Source: a virus
Reading direction: 5' to 3' (one strand)
Virus record (IMG/VR): IMGVR_UViG_3300007509_000015
Span: 1-42,860 of that record
Length of the DNA stretch: 42,860 nucleotides
Positions 9,000 through 16,795 of the stretch are shown here, piece after piece. Below the pieces are notes generated by a model that worked only from the letters and a program-made list of their open reading frames with translations, made no database searches and was not told where the DNA came from. A program made the position numbers and the translations under genes. Each line of letters opens with the position of its first letter. The first letter of the stretch is position 1.

Positions 9000-9918
9000 T
9001 TAATTTGTATCTCATCAAATCTGAAAATTTCATTTTATTAGTAGATTTTAATACCTCTACCATTTTAATAAATCCCAAATCTGATGGATCCTTCTCTGTG
9101 AGTTCTACAAAATAAACCTCAATACCACTTCTCATAAAATTCTCAACCATTTTTAATGAATCCGAAATAGCGTCGGTGTCTAATGATATATATATAGAAC
9201 TTACTTTTTTTTCAATAATTTTTTTATTTAGGTTTGATAGTATAGTTTTACCGAATAGTGGAATAGCATTTCTTTTGATTGCCATTGCATCAAGTGGACC
9301 TTCACATAATACTATTGGCTCATCCCAATTAATAAATAATTCAAATCCTATAATATCTTTATTTGTCGGTGAGTTTCTATACTTCATTTTACTACTGAAT
9401 ATATCTCTACCTACGAAAAAGTTTAATTGTCCATTTGCGTCATATGATGGAATAATAACTCTATTATTATATAATCCGTCGGTACAATAACCTATATTGT
9501 ATTTTAATAAATCTTCTTGAGTGATACCACGACGAAACATATACTTTTTTGCATTTTCAAATTGTGGACCTCTACCACCATTCCATAATGGCTGATATTC
9601 CGTTGGTAGTTCTACCTTCTCATTTGTTTTATCTGTTGATTGTTTAGAATATGATTTGGTTTCACCTACTATATCCCGCAATTCTCCGTATTGTTCTTTG
9701 GTTGCATTTAACTTTTTGAATAATTGGAATAGATTGTGACCACCCTGTGATGAAACCCAACAGTGCCACTTGCCTGTAACTATATTTATTTGGAGTTTGG
9801 GTTTGTGGTGAGAAATGAAAGGAGACCAATACATATACTCATTTTGTTTTTTAAGTTTCTGACCCTTTGAACCTATAACTCTGTCTAATAAATAAATTAT
9901 TTTACTTTGATTTTTCAC
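8959..9918 (-). CDS. DNA primase, T4 gp61-like with TOPRIM domain
   Basis: A 319-residue protein close in length to T4 gp61 (about 340). The TOPRIM catalytic core is clear: VLCEGPLDAMAI with E206, YISLDTDA with D247 and D249, and a later KDPSD at 276-280. The N-terminal ~65 residues resemble a DnaG CHC2 zinc-binding module (SPF..HH, TGKWHCW, SSQGGHNLF). However, two of the usual cysteine positions read Ser, so zinc binding may be lost or rearranged. Primase makes RNA primers on the lagging strand together with the gp41 helicase, which is not in this window. The gene overlaps its neighbours on both sides, as expected in a replication operon. Confidence 0.85.
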   Translation of the reverse strand: MKNQSKIIYLLDRVIGSKGQKLKKQNEYMYWSPFISHHKPKLQINIVTGKWHCWVSSQGGHNLFQLFKKLNATKEQYGELRDIVGETKSYSKQSTDKTNEKVELPTEYQPLWNGGRGPQFENAKKYMFRRGITQEDLLKYNIGYCTDGLYNNRVIIPSYDANGQLNFFVGRDIFSSKMKYRNSPTNKDIIGFELFINWDEPIVLCEGPLDAMAIKRNAIPLFGKTILSNLNKKIIEKKVSSIYISLDTDAISDSLKMVENFMRSGIEVYFVELTEKDPSDLGFIKMVEVLKSTNKMKFSDLMRYKLNGKKSRHLETLRR

Positions 9919-10270
9919 TTATTAACTTTATAAACTTATCTAATTCTATAACTGCATATGTTTTACTGTGATTTCGCTTGAATATGAGAGTTGGAGTCAT
10001 ATCATCAGGACAATTCTCTTCCGCTTGTTCTAATGAACTCCATATTGATAGTGCTTCTTGATTTTTACATTCTATAGCATACGGAATGAGTTTTTTAGCG
10101 AGTGGTGAGAACTTTATATCCATTCCACTTTCACCCATTATAGCACCACGAACATCATCTTCTTCTAATTCATCCTTAAATGCTTCTAATAATAAATCTC
10201 TTACTTTATTTTGTAATCTTCTACCTTTTGCCTTTCCGGCTCTGGGAGAAATTTTTCGTTTTTTTGACAT
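9902..10270 (-). CDS. PD-(D/E)XK nuclease, possibly Holliday-junction resolvase-like
   Basis: A 122-residue protein with a basic N-terminus (MSKKRKISPRAGKAKGRR). It has a PD-(D/E)XK-like core: GESGMD with D51, followed by IECKN with E67 and K69, then a helix (IWSSLEQAEEN) and a strand TPTLIFKRN. This order matches small archaeal/phage resolvase-like and VRR-type nucleases. It overlaps the primase start by 17 nt, placing it at the head of the replication/recombination operon ahead of primase and gp47-46. A role in branched-DNA cleavage, in place of T4 gp49, is plausible but not proven from motifs alone. Confidence 0.65.
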   Translation of the reverse strand: MSKKRKISPRAGKAKGRRLQNKVRDLLLEAFKDELEEDDVRGAIMGESGMDIKFSPLAKKLIPYAIECKNQEALSIWSSLEQAEENCPDDMTPTLIFKRNHSKTYAVIELDKFIKLISEKSK

Positions 10271-10313
10271 ATATAATAACCTTTAAATAACTATCAACTA
10301 ATTTCTCAAAACA

Positions 10314-10697
10314 CTATATTTTTTTTCTCCATACTTTCTTAAACTCGTTTTGAGCCCACTCTTCAGCCTTTTCTTCAAACCAATTATCATCGTGGTAATG
10401 ACCACCCCTTTCTATGGCATAAGCAGTTTCCATTTCATATTCTTGTTTATATTTTTTCTTTCCCATTTTATATGTATCTTTTGCATGGTCTATTTCATGC
10501 AAAACTGTAATATAAAAATCTTTTACAGTAGAATATGAAGAACGAATATTTATTGTATCTGTATCTACATTATAGTCTGCCTTATCTGGTCCATTGGTGA
10601 TTTTTACCTTTGACTTTAATTTGTAATGCTTTACTAAAAATTCAGCAGTATCCACGTAATCTATTCTCTCTAATAGTAAAGATTTTAGTTTAATCAT
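10314..10697 (-). CDS. zincin-like protein with HExxH motif
   Basis: A 127-residue protein with HEIDH at residues 67-71 in a helix (ITVLHEIDHAKD), the zinc-binding signature of many metallopeptidases. Acidic residues in later helices (EMETAYA, EEKAEEWA) could supply a third ligand. The N-terminus MIKLKSLLLER is a short amphipathic segment with an L-x-E-type element, resembling T4 capsid-targeting sequences, so the protein might be packaged in the head; this is speculative. The start overlaps the stop of the thioredoxin-fold gene upstream by 1 nt (TAATG), implying translational coupling. Whether it is an active peptidase, and its substrate, are unknown. Confidence 0.6.
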   Translation of the reverse strand: MIKLKSLLLERIDYVDTAEFLVKHYKLKSKVKITNGPDKADYNVDTDTINIRSSYSTVKDFYITVLHEIDHAKDTYKMGKKKYKQEYEMETAYAIERGGHYHDDNWFEEKAEEWAQNEFKKVWRKKI

Positions 10698-11113
10698 TAG
10701 AATACATCACCAGCTAATGTATCGTCTATTTCACCTTTTAAATCTTTAACCGACATATCTAATTTACCATCCATATCACCCTTCCATACTTTTTTCTTTG
10801 ATCCATTATGGAATAATGCTACTGATGGATAATTTCGTATTCTTAATTTTTTAACAACCTTACGAGTTTCTTTTGAAGATACTTCTATAATAATAGCATC
10901 TTGGTATCCCTTAACTTTTTTAAGAATACCATCCAATTCTTTGTTTTCACTCCAACTGGAAGTAAATTTAACTACGACAAATCCTTTAGATACATGACTT
11001 TTAAAATTTTTATCTGTAATTTCCACTTTTTTAGTTGGTGGTGTTGTTTGTGAAAGTGAATTACTTGTGAATAATCCTACTAATATAATTGATATAAACG
11101 TTTTTATCTTCAT
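10697..11113 (-). CDS. exported thioredoxin-fold protein lacking the CxxC site
   Basis: A 138-residue protein. Residues 1-~21 form a signal peptide (MKIKTF, hydrophobic IISIILVGLF-type core, SLS before Q22). The mature part is thioredoxin-like: FVVVKFTSSW leads into where the redox site should be, and the cis-Pro region RIRNYPSVALFHNG (P96) and the following KKVWKG strand match. The expected WCGPC reads WSENK (54-58), and the protein contains no cysteine. It therefore cannot act as a disulphide oxidoreductase and more likely has a binding or chaperone role in the periplasm. It is coupled to the HExxH gene downstream and lies 2 nt after the MshEN-like gene. Confidence 0.75.
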   Translation of the reverse strand: MKIKTFISIILVGLFTSNSLSQTTPPTKKVEITDKNFKSHVSKGFVVVKFTSSWSENKELDGILKKVKGYQDAIIIEVSSKETRKVVKKLRIRNYPSVALFHNGSKKKVWKGDMDGKLDMSVKDLKGEIDDTLAGDVF

Positions 11114-11115
11114 AA

Positions 11116-11691
11116 CTATTTTCCCACTTTAATTCTTAATTCAGTGACTTGTTTTTCTAAACTTTCTACTTCTTCTTGTAATTTTTCTAAATTTTCAAAT
11201 ACTTCATCCATATCTTCTTGAAGAGTTCCAACTTGGTCTTTATATTGTTCATAAGAACGTGGCCAGTTATATCCCTCTGGTCTGGATGGATATTCATTTT
11301 GATAAAGAGTTTCTAATGATGGTAATTCTTTTGCCTCTTGAATATCAGATTGTAATGCATACCACATTCCAATTAAAGATGCCAATCCAGTTCCTGCTGC
11401 TATAATTGTTTGAACTGATAATGTAAATTTAGTTCCTAATACTTTATCTTCACTTAATTCCACTGGTTCATTTTTCACTTCTATAACATCTTCCTTTTCT
11501 TCATGTGCAGTACCCAATACGGCATCTGTAATATCATCCAATGAGCAATAAGATAACTCTACAAGAATTTCCCCAAGTTTTCTTTTATCACCATCAAGTT
11601 GTATTTGGATTGCTTTTGATAGTTGACGTTTTGTAATGACATCCGCATCTAATAGTATATGACCTAATTTACCATTACCTTGAATTTGCAC
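11116..11691 (-). CDS. membrane coiled-coil protein with MshEN-like N-terminal domain
   Basis: A 191-residue protein. The start is GTG at 11689-11691 with GGGAG 7-8 nt upstream. Residues ~7-60 contain two tandem units, KLGHILLDADVITKRQL and KLGEILVELSYCSLDDI. They match the helical repeat of MshEN/GspE N-terminal domains (pattern [RK]LG..L(L/V)...), which bind c-di-GMP in some secretion ATPases. Key Gly and Gln positions of the binding motif are only partly kept. Residues ~91-112 form one membrane segment (TIIAAGTGLASLIGMWYAL), and residues ~153-190 are a heptad-like coiled coil. No ATPase domain follows. A TATAAATA box lies about 124 nt upstream. The function is unknown; a membrane-anchored sensor or spanin-like part are both possible. 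Confidence 0.6.
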   Translation of the reverse strand: MQIQGNGKLGHILLDADVITKRQLSKAIQIQLDGDKRKLGEILVELSYCSLDDITDAVLGTAHEEKEDVIEVKNEPVELSEDKVLGTKFTLSVQTIIAAGTGLASLIGMWYALQSDIQEAKELPSLETLYQNEYPSRPEGYNWPRSYEQYKDQVGTLQEDMDEVFENLEKLQEEVESLEKQVTELRIKVGK

Positions 11692-11760
11692 CTTGTTTCT
11701 CCCATTTATCCTTTTAATAATTCTTGATATAATTTTTTAATAATAAGTCCACTAAAAGTA

Positions 11761-11787
11761 TCATACTAACTTATTGTAGTTTTTCAT
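11761..11787 (-). CDS. possible 8-codon leader peptide
   Basis: ATG at 11785-11787 opens MKNYNKLV then TGA. It is preceded by AAGAGGTTACAAC, a strong ribosome-binding context, and lies 28 nt downstream of a late promoter box in the leader of the MshEN-like gene. The 12-mer AAGAGGTTACAA also precedes the HD-domain gene start near 36885. It could be a regulatory leader or a gene remnant. Confidence 0.25.
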   Translation of the reverse strand: MKNYNKLV

Positions 11788-11813
11788 TGTTGTAACCTCT
11801 TTGTTTTTTTTTG

Positions 11814-12122
11814 TTATTTATATTCTAATCCAGAAGATTGCATTCCACTTTTCCCTACAATACTATTCATTAAAGTGTCAATAGCATCTTCCGCCGCATC
11901 TTGTATATTGCTTTTTATTAGTTTGTCTATATCATCTCTTTCAGTTAATGGTGCTAATTGTTTTGCAATCTTTAACAATGGTGCTATATTGATTTTAACA
12001 TCTATGGGATGAAATTCATTACCTTTTATTTGTTTTGAGCCTCGTTTATGAACAGTTATTGAACCCTCATTCAACAATTCTTCTTTAATCATTTCTCTTA
12101 ATTGTGTTTTTGTTAGTTTCAT
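11814..12122 (-). CDS. small protein with capsid-targeting-like N-terminus
   Basis: A 102-residue protein from the ATG at 12120-12122, chosen because GGAG lies 8 nt upstream and the product then starts MKLTKTQLREMIKEELLNE. An upstream in-frame ATG at 12197 overlapping the previous stop (TAATG) would add 25 residues. The amphipathic leader of the [KR]LT...L(R)..I[KR]EEL type recurs, as I recall, on unrelated proteins of marine myoviruses. It resembles T4 capsid-targeting sequences, with L-x-E elements for protease cleavage. The rest (VDIKVNIAPLLKIAKQLAPL-like, then a C-terminal helix) has no fold I recognise. It sits between the outer-membrane-like protein gene and the MshEN-like gene. Confidence 0.55.
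   Translation of the reverse strand: MKLTKTQLREMIKEELLNEGSITVHKRGSKQIKGNEFHPIDVKINIAPLLKIAKQLAPLTERDDIDKLIKSNIQDAAEDAIDTLMNSIVGKSGMQSSGLEYK
11815..11822 (-). promoter_or_regulatory. T4-type late promoter box TATAAATA
   Basis: An exact minus-strand TATAAATA at the very 3' end of the preceding gene, facing the genes from 11691 to 10314. The following 120-nt leader contains the possible 8-codon ORF. The location suggests late transcription of the thioredoxin-fold/HExxH/MshEN group. Confidence 0.5.
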
Positions 12123-12196
12123 TTTGTTTTCTCCAACCGATTCAAATGCTGAATTAACCTCATCGTAATCATAACAATAAGGATAATCCAATTTCA

Positions 12197-13483
12197 TTAC
12201 TTAAACCCTAAAAATTGATAATTTGCACCAAACTTAATATCATAAGCAGGACGTTCCCAATAATATAAATATCTACCTTCAGTAAATATCCCGAAGTTGT
12301 CTTTAATCTTTATTCCAAATATAACACCGAAATCATAATCGTTCCAATCATGCCATAATGGTTCTTCAAACTCAAATTCGTTAGCCTCTTTATCAGTAGT
12401 CTCTATCATATCCAAGTAGAGTTGAGCATTGTTGAATGAGTATTTGTCGTGCCCGTAATGGTATGGTAACCAGTTTCCCCAAGTATGTAACCACCAATTA
12501 TCACTATAATGATAATAATCTAATCCCAATACTATTGAAGTTTCTCGTTGATATCCTAAATCCCTTTTTAAACCATCAATATAATCTTCAAGTAATTTTG
12601 GAAAGTGATATTGAAAAAATTCTCTGTCCGTCCATGCTTTAACTTCACCACTCTCATCTAACCAAAAATAATCATATCCGATAAATTCACCATTTCCATT
12701 AAAGAATGGTCCGTCACCCGGAACAGGCTTCCAGTCATTATCTGGTTCACTCCAGTATACTAATTGTCCGTCAATATAATATCCACTTCCATCTGATAAT
12801 ATCCATCTTTGGTCATCCCATCCGAAAGCATCTTCTGCAAAATCCCACCAAGAGCCACGATACCAAGAAGTATCTAACACCATAGCGTCAAATCCGTAAA
12901 CTGGGTGTTGTCTGTGCTTTACACCAATGGATAAATTTAAACCATTGATAAAATCTGGACTATACTTAAATCGTAAATCACCTTGTCCGTATTCTACTTC
13001 TTCTAATCCTAATTCTGTATATCCTGCTTTGATTAAAAACCAATCACCTGTATATCTCAACCAGTATTCTTGGTTTAAATAATCATCACCCCATTGCCTA
13101 CCTTGTGAAAATTTAATTAAATATTCCCAACCAGTAACTCTACCAAACGTAGCACTTTCGTTAGCCGATTGTTCTGAACCATCATACCAACTGCCACCAT
13201 TTCCAGCATTCTTTATACCTTTCTTTGACTCGTAATTAAATCTACCAATTTTACGAAGTCCAAATGAAGTTTGAAAATCTGGATTCAATTCCATTTCTGT
13301 TCGTTCAATTTCTAATTCACCGGTCGATAATCCACCTGTAATAGCAAATCTATCGTCTTGGTATCTTGGAGCGTGTAGACTAAATGATGCGTAGGCAGTT
13401 GAATACTTAAAAAAGTTTAATATTCCTTCTTGACTAAATAATGTTGTTGATAATATAAATCCTATAAGTAATTTCTTTATCAT
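12197..13483 (-). CDS. exported beta-barrel-like outer-membrane protein
   Basis: A 428-residue protein with a clear signal peptide (MIKKLLIGFILSTTLFSQ, cut probable before Q18). The mature part is very rich in Trp, Tyr, Phe and Asp, with repeated alternating strands such as GLNLSIGVKHR, ETSIVLGLDYYHY, FGVIFGIKIKDNFGIFTEGRYLYYW. It ends in a strand-like YDIKFGANYQFLGFK. This is the pattern of a Gram-negative outer-membrane barrel, rare in phage genomes. No OmpA-type or TonB-type domain is visible. Neighbours encode another exported protein and a membrane protein, suggesting envelope remodelling, receptor masking or superinfection exclusion. A virion surface protein is the alternative, though the signal peptide argues against it. 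Confidence 0.65.
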   Translation of the reverse strand: MIKKLLIGFILSTTLFSQEGILNFFKYSTAYASFSLHAPRYQDDRFAITGGLSTGELEIERTEMELNPDFQTSFGLRKIGRFNYESKKGIKNAGNGGSWYDGSEQSANESATFGRVTGWEYLIKFSQGRQWGDDYLNQEYWLRYTGDWFLIKAGYTELGLEEVEYGQGDLRFKYSPDFINGLNLSIGVKHRQHPVYGFDAMVLDTSWYRGSWWDFAEDAFGWDDQRWILSDGSGYYIDGQLVYWSEPDNDWKPVPGDGPFFNGNGEFIGYDYFWLDESGEVKAWTDREFFQYHFPKLLEDYIDGLKRDLGYQRETSIVLGLDYYHYSDNWWLHTWGNWLPYHYGHDKYSFNNAQLYLDMIETTDKEANEFEFEEPLWHDWNDYDFGVIFGIKIKDNFGIFTEGRYLYYWERPAYDIKFGANYQFLGFK

Positions 13484-13519
13484 TTTATTCTCCTATATAT
13501 CTAATAAATATCAAAATTG

Positions 13520-14653
13520 TCAGGAATCAAATCTAATTAAAAATGAAAGTGGTAAATCTTTATCATTCTTTATTGGATTTGATAATTTTGCTAGTACTAA
13601 TAATTCATTAGAATCATTATATAAGCCTATATTAGTAACATATGTTCCAAACTCTGAATGTGTTGTGAAATTTTGATAATGTGTTCCAGAGTCATAAGAT
13701 GATCCATACGAACTACTTGCTGGTGGCATTACTAAATCAATAGTACTTTCATATTGAGGATTTTGAATATTACCATTATAGATATATTTAGCCCCTTGTG
13801 GAACATAAATACTTCCACTTCTTCCAGCAACTACACTTGGATTAGTTGTACCGTTTAATTCATATTCTGGAATATGACAAGCATACTCATATTCATATGC
13901 AGTTTTAGTTGCTTGAAATGTTACAGAAAATCCATCAGTTCCATCATATTGCCCAGATGGTGATGAACCACTTCCTATACTTGCTGAAATATATAATGAG
14001 CCTGTATCTGTTATCGTAATAAGTCCGTGTTCATAAAATACATTTCCTACACAACTTCCAGTTAAAGGACTCCCACCAGGAGTTCCTGCTGCAAAACTTG
14101 AAGAATAATTCCAATCATATAATTGTCCGTTTCCATCATCCCTCAAATCTAATGTAGTATCTCCACTATCATCCAGTATTTTTACTGATCCAGGTTTTAT
14201 TTCTTCACCATAATATTCTTGTGGAATAGTAATAATATTAAATTTATTGTGAAGTTGTCTTGGGTTTATATTACCCCAATCTTCTCTACCATGTGGCCAT
14301 TTTCTACTCCAATCAGTAGCAGTGTAAATTGGAAATCTTGTAGTATTTGATTTTGGATTTGTTGTTTTATCATACTGATAATATAGATGATTTATAGAAT
14401 AATATAATGGAATTTTAAAGAAAGTACCATCACTATACCAAGTAGTCCAATTCTTACCTAAACTTTGAGAATTTTGATTAAACACTCCATAACTTTGTGA
14501 CGCTGCAGAACCTGTTTGGAAATTATGAAAACTTCCACTTACACCTTCAATTCCATAAACTCCACTTCCACTATCCGTTTGAGTAAAAGTAAATTGTTTA
14601 TAAGTCTTGAATTCCTTTATTGATCTATCATCTGGAGATATATCCTTAAACAT
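13520..14653 (-). CDS. virion structural protein with VGLYND-type C-terminal domain (paralogue 1)
   Basis: A 377-residue Ser/Gly/Thr/Tyr-rich protein. Its last ~50 residues (GTYVTNIGLYNDSNELLVLAKLSNPIKNDKDLPLSFLIRFDS in pattern) align by eye with the C-termini of the next two genes. The N-terminal ~300 residues are divergent and include an EYYGEEIKPGSVKILDDSG segment similar to the WELHL..G..KLIDDSG segment of the other two. It has no signal peptide and no enzymatic motif. It belongs to the structural block ahead of the baseplate genes. Likely a tail or fibre-attachment component; exact position in the virion unknown. Confidence 0.7.
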   Translation of the reverse strand: MFKDISPDDRSIKEFKTYKQFTFTQTDSGSGVYGIEGVSGSFHNFQTGSAASQSYGVFNQNSQSLGKNWTTWYSDGTFFKIPLYYSINHLYYQYDKTTNPKSNTTRFPIYTATDWSRKWPHGREDWGNINPRQLHNKFNIITIPQEYYGEEIKPGSVKILDDSGDTTLDLRDDGNGQLYDWNYSSSFAAGTPGGSPLTGSCVGNVFYEHGLITITDTGSLYISASIGSGSSPSGQYDGTDGFSVTFQATKTAYEYEYACHIPEYELNGTTNPSVVAGRSGSIYVPQGAKYIYNGNIQNPQYESTIDLVMPPASSSYGSSYDSGTHYQNFTTHSEFGTYVTNIGLYNDSNELLVLAKLSNPIKNDKDLPLSFLIRFDS

Positions 14654-14664
14654 GGGAATTCCTA

Positions 14665-15690
14665 TTAAAAATCAAGTCTTACTTTAATAAGTGCTTCTGT
14701 ATTTTGGCCTTTTTTGAAAGGTTGACTTAACTTTGCAACAGCAAGAAGTTCATTCTTATCATTGTAAAGACCAACAGTTGTAATGTATGAAGTTGGTTCA
14801 GTAATGAACGAACTCTTAACAAGTTCAGCATTTGATCCAGTAAAATATGAAGGATTTTGACTATGATTAAACTCCGTGTTTTGTGCCCTGCAAAAGTAAA
14901 AAGAACTTCGTTTACGCTCTTCTCGTCTCGCGGTAAAGTATGCACCACTTTTTATAGAATTAAACAACTTTCGGTGGTTATAATCATTTGTGGAAGCACT
15001 TGTTCCAAGTGTATGTATAACTCTATCACCAAGTCCAGAAGATAAAGAACTTGGATTTAATAAAATAACACCAGACTCTGGGTAAAATACACCATACGAA
15101 CCTGAAGTGGTAGTTGTTGCCGTTGAAGATGCCGTAGTATGAACTCCATTTGCAACTGAACCAGAAACTACCCAAAATTCTCTTTTGGCATCTCCCACGT
15201 TTGCATTTGAAGAAGCTCCACTATCGTCAATGAGTTTGATTGTATTACTTCCACTTGTTAAATGAAGTTCCCAATTACCTGGATCCATCTTTTCTCTATA
15301 TCTTGCTCTGTTAGCAACTACGGCAAAAACATCATTACTATAATAATTTGTACCAGAATCACCATGGAAATTGAAACGAGTAGTTTCTGCTGGGAGCAAT
15401 ACCTGTCTAAATTGTGAGTAAATTGCCTTAGTTGGATTTGTCTCTCCTGTTACAGTTCCACCTTCCGATCCAGAACCTAAAGTATGTCCATACGATACAG
15501 CAAACTGAACATCGGTTGTTTGATCATCCGATGCATGGACATCATAATAGTATTTTCCGGTATTGGAACTTTGTGTGGATCCTGTGAAAAATGTAGTTAA
15601 TGTTGAAGTTGCACTCGACCACATTGGTTCGGCAACAACATTAATTACATTTTCTAACTTATCTTTAGAATCGAAAACTTTAAATGACAT
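14665..15690 (-). CDS. virion structural protein with VGLYND-type C-terminal domain (paralogue 2)
   Basis: A 341-residue protein, AGGAG 8 nt before the ATG. It is closely related along its whole length to the 347-residue protein encoded just upstream. Shared landmarks in order are a P.W(S)..A.TLT(S/T)F(Y/F)TGSTQS segment, QFAVSYGH..GSGS, NP(T/S)KAIY.Q.R, FNF..GD/NG, NRARYREK(M/V)DPGNWELHLT, IDDSGA, and a C-terminal SYITTVGLYND.NELLAVAKLSQP. Tandem duplicates of structural proteins usually form alternative subunits of the same particle feature. No catalytic motif is seen. Confidence 0.75.
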   Translation of the reverse strand: MSFKVFDSKDKLENVINVVAEPMWSSATSTLTTFFTGSTQSSNTGKYYYDVHASDDQTTDVQFAVSYGHTLGSGSEGGTVTGETNPTKAIYSQFRQVLLPAETTRFNFHGDSGTNYYSNDVFAVVANRARYREKMDPGNWELHLTSGSNTIKLIDDSGASSNANVGDAKREFWVVSGSVANGVHTTASSTATTTTSGSYGVFYPESGVILLNPSSLSSGLGDRVIHTLGTSASTNDYNHRKLFNSIKSGAYFTARREERKRSSFYFCRAQNTEFNHSQNPSYFTGSNAELVKSSFITEPTSYITTVGLYNDKNELLAVAKLSQPFKKGQNTEALIKVRLDF

Positions 15691-15700
15691 TTAAGTTCTC

Positions 15701-16744
15701 CTAAAAATCGAGTCGCACTTTAATTACAGCTTCTCTATCTCTTGATTTTAGTAATGGTTGACTTAATTTAGCAACTGCTAATAATTCATTATTATCATTA
15801 TAAAGTCCAACCGTAGTGATATAAGATTTTGGATCTTGAATAAATGTAGCATTTCTCAATTCTGCATTTGACCCTGTGTAATAAGTTGGATTTTGACTCC
15901 AATTATATTCATCAGATCTAATTCTACAAAAATAATGAGAAGATTTAATTTGTTCCTCCCTACGACATTGAAAGTTTCCACCATCACTTATCGCAGACAC
16001 CAATTCATATGATGTATTATCATTTGTAGCTGTTGATCTTGTTAATGTAATTGCCAAAGCATCTTGATTAAGTGCATATGCGTTCAATACAATTAACCCA
16101 AGTTCAGGATAAAAATATCCAAACGAACCATTAGTTGCTGATTGATCAATTGCAGTTGTTTTAATTGTTGTAGTACCACCACTTATTGAACCACTAACAA
16201 TATTGAATACTCGTTGAGATGACTTAATGGAAGCATCTGCTGTTGCTCCACTATCGTCAATTAACTTTAAGGTATTTCCACCTTTAGTCAAATGTAATTC
16301 CCAATTACCTGGATCTACCTTTTCTCTATACCTTGCCCTATTCATACCAATTGCGAATATATCTGCTGCTTGATAAGCTGTTCCATCTCCATTTGCATTA
16401 AAATTAAATCGTGTTTCACTTGAAGCATTTTTAATACAAATGTTTCTAATTTGACGATAAATTGCTTTACTTGGGTTATTACCCGCAGATGTGGATAATG
16501 ATCCACTTCCCTCGATATGACCATAAGATACTGCAAATTGTACCTGTCGTGTAGAATCACTTCCAGCTTTATCATATACATCATAGTAATAATCACCACT
16601 ACTACCACTTTGAGTCGATCCGGTATAAAAAGATGTTAAAGTAGCAGCACCACCTGACCAAACTGGTGATGAAATAATACTCGGTATATTTGTTCTTTTA
16701 TCACTAGCTTCTAAAATAGTAAAAAAGTTACTCACTTCACTCAT
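15701..16744 (-). CDS. virion structural protein with VGLYND-type C-terminal domain (paralogue 3)
   Basis: A 347-residue protein beginning MSEVSNFFTIL, with AAGGAG ideally spaced before the ATG. It shares the full domain order of the 341-residue neighbour (TGSTQS, QFAVSYGH, RARYREKVDPGNWELHLT, YITTVGLYND) and is its tandem paralogue. Ten nucleotides separate the two genes. The upstream gap carries the AT motif TATATTTATAG about 20 nt before the start. Likely a tail-associated structural protein; assignment rests on composition, context and paralogy, not on a named family. Confidence 0.75.
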   Translation of the reverse strand: MSEVSNFFTILEASDKRTNIPSIISSPVWSGGAATLTSFYTGSTQSGSSGDYYYDVYDKAGSDSTRQVQFAVSYGHIEGSGSLSTSAGNNPSKAIYRQIRNICIKNASSETRFNFNANGDGTAYQAADIFAIGMNRARYREKVDPGNWELHLTKGGNTLKLIDDSGATADASIKSSQRVFNIVSGSISGGTTTIKTTAIDQSATNGSFGYFYPELGLIVLNAYALNQDALAITLTRSTATNDNTSYELVSAISDGGNFQCRREEQIKSSHYFCRIRSDEYNWSQNPTYYTGSNAELRNATFIQDPKSYITTVGLYNDNNELLAVAKLSQPLLKSRDREAVIKVRLDF

Positions 16745-16795
16745 TGTTTATCTCCTTAATATATCTATAAATATATTGTTGTTAAATTATTGAAA

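Noticed and set aside
12123-12197. 127-residue form of the capsid-targeting-like protein
   Set aside because: The upstream ATG overlaps a stop (TAATG), which is common here, but the internal ATG has a better GGAG and yields the characteristic leader; kept as the alternative start only.
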